From contig NZ_LT576451.1 in NCBI RefSeq assembly GCF_900086645.1, positions 992,001 to 1,056,000 of the forward strand: a stretch of 64,000 nucleotides of DNA, in the 5' to 3' direction. Each line of letters opens with the position of its first letter. Positions within the stretch are counted from its first letter, which is position 1. The notes beneath the pieces are model-generated. The model was not told where the DNA came from, searched no databases, and saw nothing but the letters and a program-made list of their open reading frames with translations. The translations under genes were made by a program, and so were the position numbers. The DNA comes from Curtobacterium sp. 9128. Its GTDB lineage: Bacteria; Actinomycetota; Actinomycetes; Actinomycetales; Microbacteriaceae. Positions 8,472-16,210 of the stretch are shown piece after piece.

Positions 8472-8525
8472 GAATCGCGCGTAGGCGGTCGGCTTTCCCG
8501 ACCTCCTACGCGCGAATCGACTTCC
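8472..8525. repeat. 19-base palindromic repeat array, copy B
   Basis: GAATCGCGCGTAGGCGGTCGG (8472-8492) faces CCGACCTCCTACGCGCGAATCG (8498-8519), with one mismatch in the stem, followed by a decayed further unit. It lies in the 133-base gap between the convergent acetyltransferase and alcohol dehydrogenase genes, where it could also act as a bidirectional terminator. Confidence 0.85.
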
Positions 8526-8553
8526 GATCGCACCCGTCATGGGTGCGAACGGA

Positions 8554-9600
8554 CTACGCCAGCGTCGCCGCGTCGATGACGAAGCGGTAGCGGACGTCCG
8601 AGTTCAGGACGCGCTCGTAGGCCTCGTTGATCTGGTCGGCGCTGATGAGCTCGGTCTCCGGGAGGATCCCCTTCTCGGCGCAGAAGTCGAGCATCTCCTG
8701 GGTCTCGCGGATGCCGCCGATGGCCGAACCGGCCCAGCTGCGACGGTGTCCGATGAGCGAGAACGCGGGGACCTCGAGGGGCTCGGCCGGGGCGCCGACG
8801 TTGACGATCGTGCCGTCGACGGCGAGGAGGCCCAGGTAGGCGCCCATGTCGATCTTCGCCGACACCGTGTTGATGATCAGGTCGAACGAGCTGGCCAGCT
8901 GCTCGAAGGTCGCAGCGTCCTTCGTCGCGTAGTGCGCCTTCGCGCCGTAGCGGAGCGAGTCGGCTTCCTTCGACGTGGTCTGCGACAGGACGGTGACCTC
9001 GGCGCCCAGGGCGACGGCGATCTTCACGGCCATGTGGCCGAGGCCGCCCATGCCGACGACGGCGACGCGCTTGCCGGGGCCGGCCTTCCAGTGGTGCAGC
9101 GGCGAGTAGGTCGTGATGCCAGCGCAGAGCAGCGGCGCGACCTTCTCGATGTCGAGCGACTCGGGGACGCGGAGGACGAAGTCCTCGTTCACGACGACGG
9201 CCTGCGAGTACCCGCCCTGGGTGATCGAACCGTCTGCCGGGTCGACGCCCGCGTAGGTCTGGATGTTGCCCTTGAGGCAGTACTGCTCCTCGCCGGCGAC
9301 GCAGTTCTCGCACTCGCCGCAGGAGTTCACCATGCAGCCGACGCCGACGCGGTCGCCGACCTTGTGCTTCGTGACGTCCTCACCGACGGACGAGACGTGG
9401 CCGACGATCTCGTGACCGACGACCTGCGGGTACTGGATGGGGCCCCACTCGCCGCGGACGGTGTGGATGTCCGAGTGGCAGATGCCGGCGTAGGCGATGT
9501 CGATCTCGACGTCGTTCGGGCCGAGGTCACGACGGGTGATCGTGGTCTTGACGAGCGGTTCGGTGGCGGACGGTGCCGCGTACGCGTTGACGGTGCGCAA
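8554..9600 (-). CDS. Zinc-dependent NAD(P) alcohol dehydrogenase
   Basis: This 348-residue medium-chain dehydrogenase is of the cinnamyl/YahK type. It shows the catalytic zinc ligands in GICHSDIH and GHEIVGHV, the structural zinc site with four cysteines ([20 protein letters not shown]), and the cofactor-binding [11 protein letters not shown]. Members reduce or oxidise a broad range of aldehydes and alcohols, usually with NADPH. The open frame extends upstream to 9732, but the TTG at 9600 sits behind AGGAG and begins at the position expected for the family ([16 protein letters not shown]). It is monocistronic. Confidence 0.9.
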   Translation of the reverse strand: MRTVNAYAAPSATEPLVKTTITRRDLGPNDVEIDIAYAGICHSDIHTVRGEWGPIQYPQVVGHEIVGHVSSVGEDVTKHKVGDRVGVGCMVNSCGECENCVAGEEQYCLKGNIQTYAGVDPADGSITQGGYSQAVVVNEDFVLRVPESLDIEKVAPLLCAGITTYSPLHHWKAGPGKRVAVVGMGGLGHMAVKIAVALGAEVTVLSQTTSKEADSLRYGAKAHYATKDAATFEQLASSFDLIINTVSAKIDMGAYLGLLAVDGTIVNVGAPAEPLEVPAFSLIGHRRSWAGSAIGGIRETQEMLDFCAEKGILPETELISADQINEAYERVLNSDVRYRFVIDAATLA

Positions 9601-9885
9601 TGGTCTCCTCGTGGGGTTGACGTCGGGCCGCTTCCGGCCCGACCACAATCGTGCCCGCTGGAGCGCTCCCGTGGGGGGTACCGACAGGGCACCCCGGAGG
9701 GGGAACACCGAGTGCTCGTCCAGAACACGCACGCCCTTCGACAGCGCCCGATCGGGACCGTACGGTTGCTGTACCGAGTCGAAACGAATCCGTCGTCACG
9801 ATGCCGTCCGCGTCCTGCGGATCCCTGGCACAGCGGAGCGACCTCGGGAGACACCGGGCCAGTGGCCCACGAAGGGCTGGTCCTG

Positions 9886-10050
9886 ATGACCGCCACATCC
9901 GCATCCCTGCCGTCCCACGAGTGGCACCGCCGAGGCCTCCGTTCCCCGTCCGAGATCGCCGCACTCGTCGAGGCGCGCCTCGGCCACCCCGTGCTCGCGG
10001 TCGTCGACGAGCCCACCTACGCCGACTTCCTCCGGGCCCCCGCCGCCTGA
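9886..10050 (+). CDS. Small hypothetical protein (54 residues)
   Basis: A 54-residue frame starting at ATG 9886, preceded by AAGGG ten bases upstream. It reads as a folded small acidic/basic protein (PSHEWHRRGLRSPSEIAAL, then LGHPVLAVVDEPTYADFL), and its composition is unlike a random frame. The 285 bases between it and the dehydrogenase hold its likely promoter; ACCGTACGGTTGCTGTACCG near 9758 is weakly palindromic. I do not recognise a family. Confidence 0.45.
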   Translation: MTATSASLPSHEWHRRGLRSPSEIAALVEARLGHPVLAVVDEPTYADFLRAPAA

Positions 10051-10166
10051 CGCCGGCGCCCGGGCCCGTGTGCCGGCCCGCCGGGCCGGCCGGGCGTTCC
10101 GCGAAAGCGACACCCTCCCGCCGAAGTCCCGCGGCAATCTGTCGCTTCCGCGGCACTGACCGCGGG

Positions 10167-11186
10167 TCAGGCCATGCGAGCCAGGCGCTGCCCCGCGATC
10201 CGGGCGAAGCGCAACGGGTCGGCCAGCGCGTCCGACGGTGAACCAGTGGTCTGCGTGGCGATGACGGTTAGGGAAGCACCCGCGTCCCAGTCGTCGAGCG
10301 GAGCGTCGATCGCCCCCGCGACGAGCATCCGCCGACGTCCTGCAGCGAGCGAGGCCACGACCGACGGCACCTTGCCCACGGCACTCTGCCCGTCGTAGCG
10401 CCCCTCACCCGTCACCACGACGTCGGCGGTCGCGATGGCACCGGGGAGCCCGAGCACCGAGGCGACCCCGGACGCCCCACCCACGAGCGTCGCGCCCCAC
10501 ACCAGCAGCCCGAATCCGGCACCTCCCGCGGCACCCGCTCCTGGCGTGGACGGGTCGACGTCCGGGAACCGCGCGGCCCACGCCGTCAGTCGTTCCTCGT
10601 GCACGGGAACGCGCGACGGGGTGATGCCCTTCTGCGGACCGAACACCGCCGCAGCACCGGACGGCCCGAGCAGGGGTGATGTGACGTCGGTCAACACCGA
10701 GACCCCGAGCGGCGGCAGCGGGCGGAACGACCCGTCGGGGAGCGTCAGCGCGGACAGCAGTCCCTCGCCCCCGTCGGTCGACGCGCTCCCGCCGATGCCG
10801 AGCACGAGCCCGGTCGCCCCGGCGTCGAGCGCTGCGGCGATCGCCTGCCCGAAGCCGATCGTCTGCGCGGTGTCCGGCTGCAGCGTCGTCAGCAGCGGGA
10901 GCCCGCTCGTCGCCGCGAGCTCGACGACCGCACGTCCGTCGGACAGCGCCAGCCAGGAGGCGTCGACGGGGTCGCCAGCCGGCCCCGTCACGGTGATCGG
11001 CACGCGGCGGGCATCGGGGAACGCGGTCGCGAAGGCGTCGAGCGTGCCCTCTCCGCCGTCCGCCATGGGCATGAGCGTGAGGGTGTCGTCCGGGCGCTCC
11101 GATGCCCACCCCTCGCCGATCGCGGCGGCGACGGCGGCCGCGGTGGCGGTCCCCTTGAACGAGTCAGGAGCGATCACGACGTGCAC
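10167..11186 (-). CDS. Glycerate kinase (type II)
   Basis: This 339-residue protein starts at GTG 11186 with the family's first strand VHVVIAPDSFKGT. Other family motifs are MADGGEGTLDAF (about residues 47-58), GLVLGIGGSASTDGGEGLLSAL (about 127-148) and VVTGEGRYDGQS (about 264-275). It phosphorylates D-glycerate in glyoxylate or serine-linked metabolism. Residues upstream in the long open frame have no coding character. It ends 29 bases beyond the start-proximal gene's stop, so it may be co-transcribed with the oxidase upstream. Confidence 0.9.
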   Translation of the reverse strand: MHVVIAPDSFKGTATAAAVAAAIGEGWASERPDDTLTLMPMADGGEGTLDAFATAFPDARRVPITVTGPAGDPVDASWLALSDGRAVVELAATSGLPLLTTLQPDTAQTIGFGQAIAAALDAGATGLVLGIGGSASTDGGEGLLSALTLPDGSFRPLPPLGVSVLTDVTSPLLGPSGAAAVFGPQKGITPSRVPVHEERLTAWAARFPDVDPSTPGAGAAGGAGFGLLVWGATLVGGASGVASVLGLPGAIATADVVVTGEGRYDGQSAVGKVPSVVASLAAGRRRMLVAGAIDAPLDDWDAGASLTVIATQTTGSPSDALADPLRFARIAGQRLARMA

Positions 11187-11215
11187 GCGACCACCGTAGC
11201 GGTCGTGTCGCGGAC

Positions 11216-12334
11216 TCAGGCCAGCGCGAACCTCGGGTGCGGAGCGCCGCCGGTCGCCAGGTCCGCGAGCATCTCCCCGAGGAGCGGCGCGAACTTGAAG
11301 CCGTGACCGGAGAAGCCCGTCGCGACGGTGATCGGCCCGCGACGGTCCATCACGAAGTCGTCGTCGGGGGAGTTGTCGTACAGGCAGCTGATCGGCGAGG
11401 GCTCGGTCGGATCGACACCTGGCACGAAGCGCGCGACGTACGCCTGCAGCCGCTTGAGCTCCTCCGGCACCGCGGTGAAGTCCCGCGCGTCCGGGTCGAC
11501 GACCGGCCCGGTGCCGTGGAACCCGACCTTGACGCCCTCGCCCGGTGTGAGCAGTCCGTACACGTCCCCGCCGTCGAGCGGGTAGTGCACGAAGCTCGGC
11601 CAGGCGTCGTCCGCCAGGTGGCTGGGGAAGTGGGCCGGCTGCTCCTGGGTGACGCGGATGGCCGGGAGGCTCGCCCCGCGTGCCGCGAGCAGGTCGCCGA
11701 CCAGCGCGGGAGCCCACGACCCCGCGGCCGCGACCACGGACCGGGTCGTCGTCCGCAGGACCGTTCCGTCTGGCTCGGTGGACGAGATGGTGACCGTGTC
11801 GCCGTGGTCCTCGATCCCGGTGACCCTGGTGTCGAACCGGAGTTCGGCGAGGCCGGTCCGCTCGGCGAGCGTGAGGAAGACCTCGATCGCGTCGGCGGAA
11901 CGGATCCGGCCGGCGGTGGCGTGCGCGAGGACGTGCCCCTCGAAGGCGAGCCCGGGCCACCGTGCTGCTGCGGCCTCCTGGGTCAGGGTCTCGTGGGGGA
12001 TGCCGGCGTCGGACAGCGCCGCGGCGATCGCGTCGACGACCTCGGGCCGACCGTGGTCGACGGCACCGGTCCGGTCGAGCAGCGTCTCGCCGCTCGCGGT
12101 CTCGAGCGCGTCCCATCGTTCGAGTGCGCGCGTGGTGAGCGCGACGTACTCAGGGTCTGCGTACCCCTGCCGGAAGATCCGCGTCGCGCCGTGGGACGAG
12201 CCGAGGTGGTGTCCGCGACCGTGCTGCTCGAGGAGCAGGACGCGCTCGCCGCGGGTCGCGAGGGCGTGGGCGGTCGCGGCGCCGACGACCCCGCCGCCGA
12301 TGACGACGTGGGTGGTGGTCTGGTCCGAGGACAT
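11216..12334 (-). CDS. FAD-dependent MTOX/sarcosine-type oxidase
   Basis: This 372-residue protein is a DAO-fold flavoenzyme of the N-methyl-L-tryptophan/monomeric sarcosine oxidase group. Its N-terminal Rossmann motif is VVIGGGVVGAATAHALA, and SSHGATRIFRQGY is the family's substrate/FAD region. CLYDNSPDDDFVMD contains the cysteine that carries covalent FAD in this family, followed by the C-terminal GHGFKFAPLLGEML. It oxidises N-methylated amino acids with release of hydrogen peroxide; the exact substrate is not clear. The ATG at 12334 matches the family start. Confidence 0.88.
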   Translation of the reverse strand: MSSDQTTTHVVIGGGVVGAATAHALATRGERVLLLEQHGRGHHLGSSHGATRIFRQGYADPEYVALTTRALERWDALETASGETLLDRTGAVDHGRPEVVDAIAAALSDAGIPHETLTQEAAAARWPGLAFEGHVLAHATAGRIRSADAIEVFLTLAERTGLAELRFDTRVTGIEDHGDTVTISSTEPDGTVLRTTTRSVVAAAGSWAPALVGDLLAARGASLPAIRVTQEQPAHFPSHLADDAWPSFVHYPLDGGDVYGLLTPGEGVKVGFHGTGPVVDPDARDFTAVPEELKRLQAYVARFVPGVDPTEPSPISCLYDNSPDDDFVMDRRGPITVATGFSGHGFKFAPLLGEMLADLATGGAPHPRFALA

Positions 12335-12408
12335 CTCCAGATCGTATGCGCTGGCCGCGACGGCCTCGATATCGTCGAGGACACTGAGACAAGGGTGGAG
12401 GGTCCGAA

Positions 12409-12822
12409 GTGAGCATGCAATCCGCGCTCCGGCGTGCACGACAGGTGGTCGCGGCCACGATGAACCCGGCGATCCCGGCGGACCGGTTCGAGTGGGTCGG
12501 TCCCGACGGGGCGGTCGACCGTGAGATGTTGTCGGAGACCAGGGAAGCGATCGAGCTCCTCCTCACCGACCGGGCTGTCCTGCACGTCGGACGGATCAGT
12601 GATCTGCCGATCGAAGTCAACAAGCGTCGAGAACTCTCCAACGCCATCGTGCGCACCGCGTTCGATCGGTTGCCGAGCCGGCGCAGCATCAACGAGGAGA
12701 CGCTGAACGCCGCACTCGCGATGTTCGTCGAGGACGTCGCGCTCGTCCGCCGCGACGCCGTCGACTCCGGCATGCTCGTCCGCTCCCAGGACGGCTCCGC
12801 CTATCACCTCGAAGGACAGTGA
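12409..12822 (+). CDS. DUF2087-domain protein, putative regulator of the RiPP locus
   Basis: This 137-residue protein starts at GTG 12409 (GGAGGG six bases upstream); an ATG at 12415 is an alternative. Residues about 70-135 match the DUF2087 pattern: RRELSNAIVRTAFDRLP, NEETLNAALAMFVEDVALVRRDAVDSGML, then a short DGSAYHL strand. DUF2087 usually sits at the C-terminus of small HTH regulators. The N-terminal half is helical, and an HTH is not obvious in it. It is transcribed toward the precursor peptide and YcaO gene, with a gap of 105 bases, so it may be the locus regulator or an accessory factor. Divergent from the oxidase. Confidence 0.7.
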   Translation: MSMQSALRRARQVVAATMNPAIPADRFEWVGPDGAVDREMLSETREAIELLLTDRAVLHVGRISDLPIEVNKRRELSNAIVRTAFDRLPSRRSINEETLNAALAMFVEDVALVRRDAVDSGMLVRSQDGSAYHLEGQ

Positions 12823-12841
12823 AGAAACATTCTGTTGCGTC

Positions 12842-12870
12842 TTGCACCACGGTGGACAGACCGGTATGTT
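12842..12870 (+). promoter_or_regulatory. Predicted sigma-70-type promoter of the precursor peptide gene
   Basis: TTGCAC (12842-12847) and TATGTT (12865-12870) are separated by 17 bases, giving an expected transcription start near 12877, about 50 bases before the peptide's ATG. This is a good consensus-like promoter for such GC-rich DNA and suggests the peptide is transcribed independently of the upstream DUF2087 gene. Confidence 0.6.
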
Positions 12871-12927
12871 CATCCGCAATCGGCGGTTCGACCGGGCCGC
12901 CGAGTCGCACAGAGAGAGGAAATTCAC

Positions 12928-13047
12928 ATGAACTCGAACCTGTTCAGCGCCGCAGAGCGCAAGGTCGGAGCGACCCGTCAGGCTGGTGGGTACGGTCCCG
13001 GAATCGCGATCGACGCCCCTGCTGCACCGGTTACCGACGCTCACTGA
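12928..13047 (+). CDS. 39-residue RiPP precursor-like peptide
   Basis: A 39-residue peptide begins at ATG 12928 behind an excellent ribosome site (AGAGAGAGGA, seven bases away). Residues 1-18 (MNSNLFSAAERKVGATRQ) are polar/amphipathic with a LF pair like RiPP leaders. Residues 19-39 (AGGYGPGIAIDAPAAPVTDAH) are Gly/Ala/Pro-rich and look like a core after an AGG-type cleavage region. It has no cysteine, and only Thr36 could be heterocyclised in the presumed core. It lies immediately upstream of a YcaO gene and an exporter, with its own promoter and a hairpin after it. It has not been matched to a known precursor family; both the coding call and the role come from context. Confidence 0.7.
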   Translation: MNSNLFSAAERKVGATRQAGGYGPGIAIDAPAAPVTDAH

Positions 13048-13056
13048 GAGCTTCTG

Positions 13057-13090
13057 AGGAGAGCCCCGCGGGCAACCGCGGGGCTCTCCT
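13057..13090 (+). terminator. Perfect 15-bp GCAA-tetraloop hairpin between precursor and YcaO gene
   Basis: AGGAGAGCCCCGCGG (13057-13071), loop GCAA, and the exact inverse (13076-13090). There is no T-tract after it, and the YcaO ribosome site follows within a few bases. It probably acts as a partial terminator or mRNA-stabilising element that gives much peptide mRNA and little enzyme mRNA, as is usual in RiPP operons. Confidence 0.75.
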
Positions 13091-13103
13091 GCTGTGAGGA
13101 ACG

Positions 13104-14711
13104 ATGAACTCGCTCGACACCATCCACGCCGAACTGGCCGGCATCTCGACGTTCCCGGGAGTTGCTTCCGAAGTCTTCGGTCGGGATCACCCGACCGAGC
13201 CGGGTCTCCGGGTCGCCTGGGCGCAGTCCGTCGATGCCCCGCAAGTCTGCGATGACTGCCTCGACCGGAAGGTCGCGCTGCTGTTCGATTCGCCGCACGC
13301 GCGACGATCGACGATCAGGCCCGAAGAACTCGACGGCATCGTTTCCCAGAGCGCGTCGCGTGGAATCGGCCTGGCGGTCACGAACATCGACGTGGCGCAG
13401 AGCTGGTCGCTCCTCGCCCCGTGGCCTGACTGCCGTCGTTGCGAACCTGCGATCACGCACCTGGTTGCCCCTGCGCCGACCGCCAACGCCGGGGATGACG
13501 ACGGCGCGGTGTCTGGGAACGGGCTCCCACGGCGAGGAACGGCTCGCGACTTCGCGTCACGTCATCGGGGCCTCTTCGGCTTCGCCTCCGTCATGCTCAA
13601 CCCGTCGTTCGACGACGCCGGCGGCCTGTACACGGTGGACACCGGGATCTTCCTCGGGACCCCGACGGCGTACGCGCCCGTCGGGGGGAAGGGTGACACC
13701 ATCGACCAGGCGCTCGCGAGCTGCGTGGGTGAAGGGATCGAGCGGTACTACATCGCCACACGAGCGCGGCCGAGCCGGACGGAACCGATCCGTTCCTTCG
13801 CCGATGCGTCGTGGCGAGACGCGAAGGACTTCACAGGAGCGACGATCCCGGTTGATCCGGAAGCGCTGATCGAGGTCAGGACGCTCGAGCCCCTCGACGG
13901 CCTCGAGCCGATGACCCTCCCGGAATCCCTGGTGCGGGCACCCTACACCCCTCCGTCCGCTGGGGTGGTGGTCCCCACAGCGAGCAGCACGACCGGAGCG
14001 GCTGCTGGAGGCACGATCGGTGAAGCGACGCTCCAGGGCATCTTCGAGCTCCTCGAACGCGACGCTTTCTGGTTCGCGGCGCGGACAGGACTCCCGCTCG
14101 TGTCCGTCGATCCGAACCCGGTGTCGGAACTGCTTGCGTCGGTCCGACGGCTTCACGATGTCGACGTCGTCCTCCGGTGGATCCCGAACCCGCTCTCGCT
14201 TCCCATCGCGCACTGTGTCCTGGCGGGTCGGAAAGCGAACCCGATGGCAGCTCGTGGCATGGGTGTTTCGCCTTCTCCTGCGCACGCACTGCGCAAGAGC
14301 ATCCTCGAGGCCATCCAGATGTGGCGATCCCTCGCGACTGGCGTCGACGTCGATCCTTCCGAGACCGACATGCGTTCTCTCTGGTGGTCCGGGCGAGCGC
14401 GAGAACGGTTTCCGGCGTTCTTCGGAGACACCGAGTCTGCTCGAGAGATCTCGCACTGGGGAAGCGATCTTGGCCCGGTGGCAGCCGAGGAGACGCTCGA
14501 CGCCCTCGTCGACCATGCCGCTTGCTGTGGGCTGCGCTTCGCCCGCGCCGTCCTTGCCGACGAGCCGGGTCACAGCGTCGTCCGGTGCGCCAGCGACCGG
14601 ATCCTCCCGCTCGACGACTTGTACTTCCCGTTCCTGCACCGATTCGATGAGTGGGAGCGGGTGAGCGGGCACGAGGCGATCGTCGACTACCGCGGCCCGT
14701 TGTTCATGTGA
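13104..14711 (+). CDS. YcaO-family RiPP-modifying enzyme with N-terminal four-cysteine module
   Basis: This 535-residue protein has the YcaO ATP-binding signatures CVGEGIERYYIATR (about residues 211-224) and the later LQGIFELLERDAFWF (about 311-325), where Glu and Arg residues bind Mg-ATP. YcaO enzymes activate peptide backbone amides by phosphorylation to make azolines, thioamides or amidines. Residues 1-150 form a separate module with C49/C52 and C110/C113, a likely zinc site like that of the leader-binding part of cyclodehydratases. The C-terminus (DYRGPLFM) lacks the proline-rich PxPxP tail of azoline-forming members. No dehydrogenase, TfuA or separate E1-like gene is adjacent. ATG 13104 follows GAGGAAC. 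The stop overlaps the exporter's GTG, so the two are coupled. Confidence 0.9.
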   Translation: MNSLDTIHAELAGISTFPGVASEVFGRDHPTEPGLRVAWAQSVDAPQVCDDCLDRKVALLFDSPHARRSTIRPEELDGIVSQSASRGIGLAVTNIDVAQSWSLLAPWPDCRRCEPAITHLVAPAPTANAGDDDGAVSGNGLPRRGTARDFASRHRGLFGFASVMLNPSFDDAGGLYTVDTGIFLGTPTAYAPVGGKGDTIDQALASCVGEGIERYYIATRARPSRTEPIRSFADASWRDAKDFTGATIPVDPEALIEVRTLEPLDGLEPMTLPESLVRAPYTPPSAGVVVPTASSTTGAAAGGTIGEATLQGIFELLERDAFWFAARTGLPLVSVDPNPVSELLASVRRLHDVDVVLRWIPNPLSLPIAHCVLAGRKANPMAARGMGVSPSPAHALRKSILEAIQMWRSLATGVDVDPSETDMRSLWWSGRARERFPAFFGDTESAREISHWGSDLGPVAAEETLDALVDHAACCGLRFARAVLADEPGHSVVRCASDRILPLDDLYFPFLHRFDEWERVSGHEAIVDYRGPLFM

Positions 14712-15856
14712 ACGCGGTGAGACGGACCGGGATCGGGATCTGGCTCTTCCTGGGGTTCAGCGGGATCGGCATCGGCTGCTTCAGTGTCCTGGACAACTTC
14801 TACTTCCGGAGCCTGGGCTACTCCGTCGCCGTGATCGGCGCGCTCACGGCGACGTTCAACATCTCCCTTGCGGTCGCGGAACTCCCATCGGCGGTCGTTT
14901 TCGATCGACGGTCACACTGGGCGGCGATCCAGATCGGCAACGCGATCCGTCTCGTCGGACTCGTCCTCTTCTTCCTCGCGCTCGGTCCCGTCGGGGACTT
15001 TCTCGGTGAGGGGCTCGCCGGGATCGGCGCGGCAGCGATGAGCGGCACATCGGTCGCGTACATGCTCAACCGGCTCGGCGCGGTCGACTCCCACGAACGA
15101 CGACGGGTGATGGGCTTCTCGGTCGCGTTGGGCGCGGCGACGTCGCTTGCGGGCGGTGCGCTCGGCCTCGCTGGCTACGCCATCGCGCCCAGGATGATCT
15201 GGGGCCTGGGCGCTCTGTGGATTGCAGTCGCCGGAGTGGTCTTCTTCGTCGGGCGTCCGAGGACGTCGACCGTCGCCTCACGCCAGGTGGAACCCCTGAA
15301 CGCGTACGTCCGGGGGCTCATCGATGTCGGTAGGCACCCGCGGGCCTGGCTCGCGATCACGGCTGACGCGGCACTGGTCGGTCCACTGCTCCTCTGGCAA
15401 CTCCGGTTGGGGGCGACCGACATCTCCGCCGTCTTCCTCGGTTTCGCTGTGATGAAGGTCGCAGGCCTGCTCGGGGGTCAGCTCCTCGGACATCGGCGGG
15501 TCGGAACCCGGGTGCTCCTCGCATGCCTGGCAGGCAACATCGTGTCGGTCGTGGGTTTCGCTGCCGCCAACGAGGTGGCGGTCATCGTCGGGTTCTTCGG
15601 AATCCACGTCCTGCTCCAGATCGCAGTGAGCGTGTACTGCCGATCCGAGCTGCACGCGGTGGTGGACGACTCGCGACGCGCCGGCGCGAGCTCGGTCGTC
15701 TCCCTGCTGGGGTCCCTCGTCAGTGGGATCGCTGCGCTCGTCGTCGGGCACATCGCGGACGTGTCCGGCGCACTGCCCGCGATGATCCCCAGCATCACCT
15801 TGTACGCGACGGTTGCGGTCCTGACGATCACGACAGCACGGACGCAACAACGCTGA
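14708..15856 (+). CDS. MFS transporter, probable exporter of the RiPP
   Basis: This 382-residue protein has 11-12 hydrophobic segments in two halves. The loop between helices 2 and 3 shows ELPSAVVFDRRSHWAAIQIG, a variant of the MFS motif A (GxxxDRxGRR). GTG 14708 overlaps the YcaO stop (GTGA), so it is translated with that enzyme. This is the basis for assigning it export of, or self-protection against, the modified peptide. The longer frame from 14651 would overlap the YcaO gene by 61 bases and is rejected. No peptidase domain is present, so leader removal must be done elsewhere. Confidence 0.85.
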   Translation: MNAVRRTGIGIWLFLGFSGIGIGCFSVLDNFYFRSLGYSVAVIGALTATFNISLAVAELPSAVVFDRRSHWAAIQIGNAIRLVGLVLFFLALGPVGDFLGEGLAGIGAAAMSGTSVAYMLNRLGAVDSHERRRVMGFSVALGAATSLAGGALGLAGYAIAPRMIWGLGALWIAVAGVVFFVGRPRTSTVASRQVEPLNAYVRGLIDVGRHPRAWLAITADAALVGPLLLWQLRLGATDISAVFLGFAVMKVAGLLGGQLLGHRRVGTRVLLACLAGNIVSVVGFAAANEVAVIVGFFGIHVLLQIAVSVYCRSELHAVVDDSRRAGASSVVSLLGSLVSGIAALVVGHIADVSGALPAMIPSITLYATVAVLTITTARTQQR

Positions 15857-15927
15857 GCTGCACCGGAAGACCGATTCGGCCCGAGCCCCGTCGAGAAGAG
15901 GCACGTACTGTCATGCCAGGTGGTCAG

Positions 15928-16001
15928 TGGAGCGAGTGACGGGAATCGAACCCGCGCTACCAGCTTGGGAAGCTGGAGTTCTACCATTGAACTACACTCG
16001 C
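15928..16001 (-). tRNA. tRNA-Gly (anticodon CCC)
   Basis: On the minus strand the sequence folds as a complete cloverleaf. The acceptor stem is GCGAGTG/CACTCGC, the D-loop contains TTCAATGGTAGAA, the anticodon arm is CCAGC-TTCCCAA-GCTGG (anticodon CCC, glycine codon GGG), and the T-arm is GCGGG-TTCGATT-CCCGT. The 3' CCA is encoded (15928-15930). It is single and not part of a tRNA cluster, and lies tail to tail with the RiPP exporter gene. Confidence 0.95.
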
Positions 16002-16090
16002 GTGCCCGCTCGGCGGGACTCGACAACCATACCGGATTCTCGCCTGGAAGCCAGCCGACCGCGTGCCGTGTGCCGCCGTGCCGGGGCTGA

Positions 16091-16110
16091 CCCGAGCCTC
16101 CCGTCCGGTG
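16091..16110. repeat. Solitary GAGCCTCCCGTCC half-site
   Basis: CCCGAGCCTCCCGTCCGGTG is one arm of the terminator palindrome seen at 22531 and 27079, here without its partner. It lies in the 209 bases between tRNA-Gly and the next gene, where nothing else is apparent apart from a GAGGAGGA ribosome site at the end. Confidence 0.5.
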
Positions 16111-16210
16111 CCCGTGTCTCTTCTGTGAGCCCGCCCGCCTGACGGACAGGTGTCGGACGCGTGTGTACCGTCCAGGGAGTTCCAGCGACCCTGAACCGAG
16201 GAGGACCCGG

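Noticed and set aside
9601..9732. N-terminal extension of the alcohol dehydrogenase
   Set aside because: Extra residues are Arg/Pro/Gly-rich and not family-like; the TTG at 9600 has AGGAG at the right distance.
12835..12927. A longer version of the precursor peptide starting upstream at 12835
   Set aside because: It would start within or before the promoter and has no ribosome site, whereas ATG 12928 has an excellent one.
15857..16210. Further RiPP genes downstream of the exporter
   Set aside because: A tRNA-Gly on the opposite strand ends the locus, and the next genes are separated by over 200 bases and show no RiPP-linked domain.
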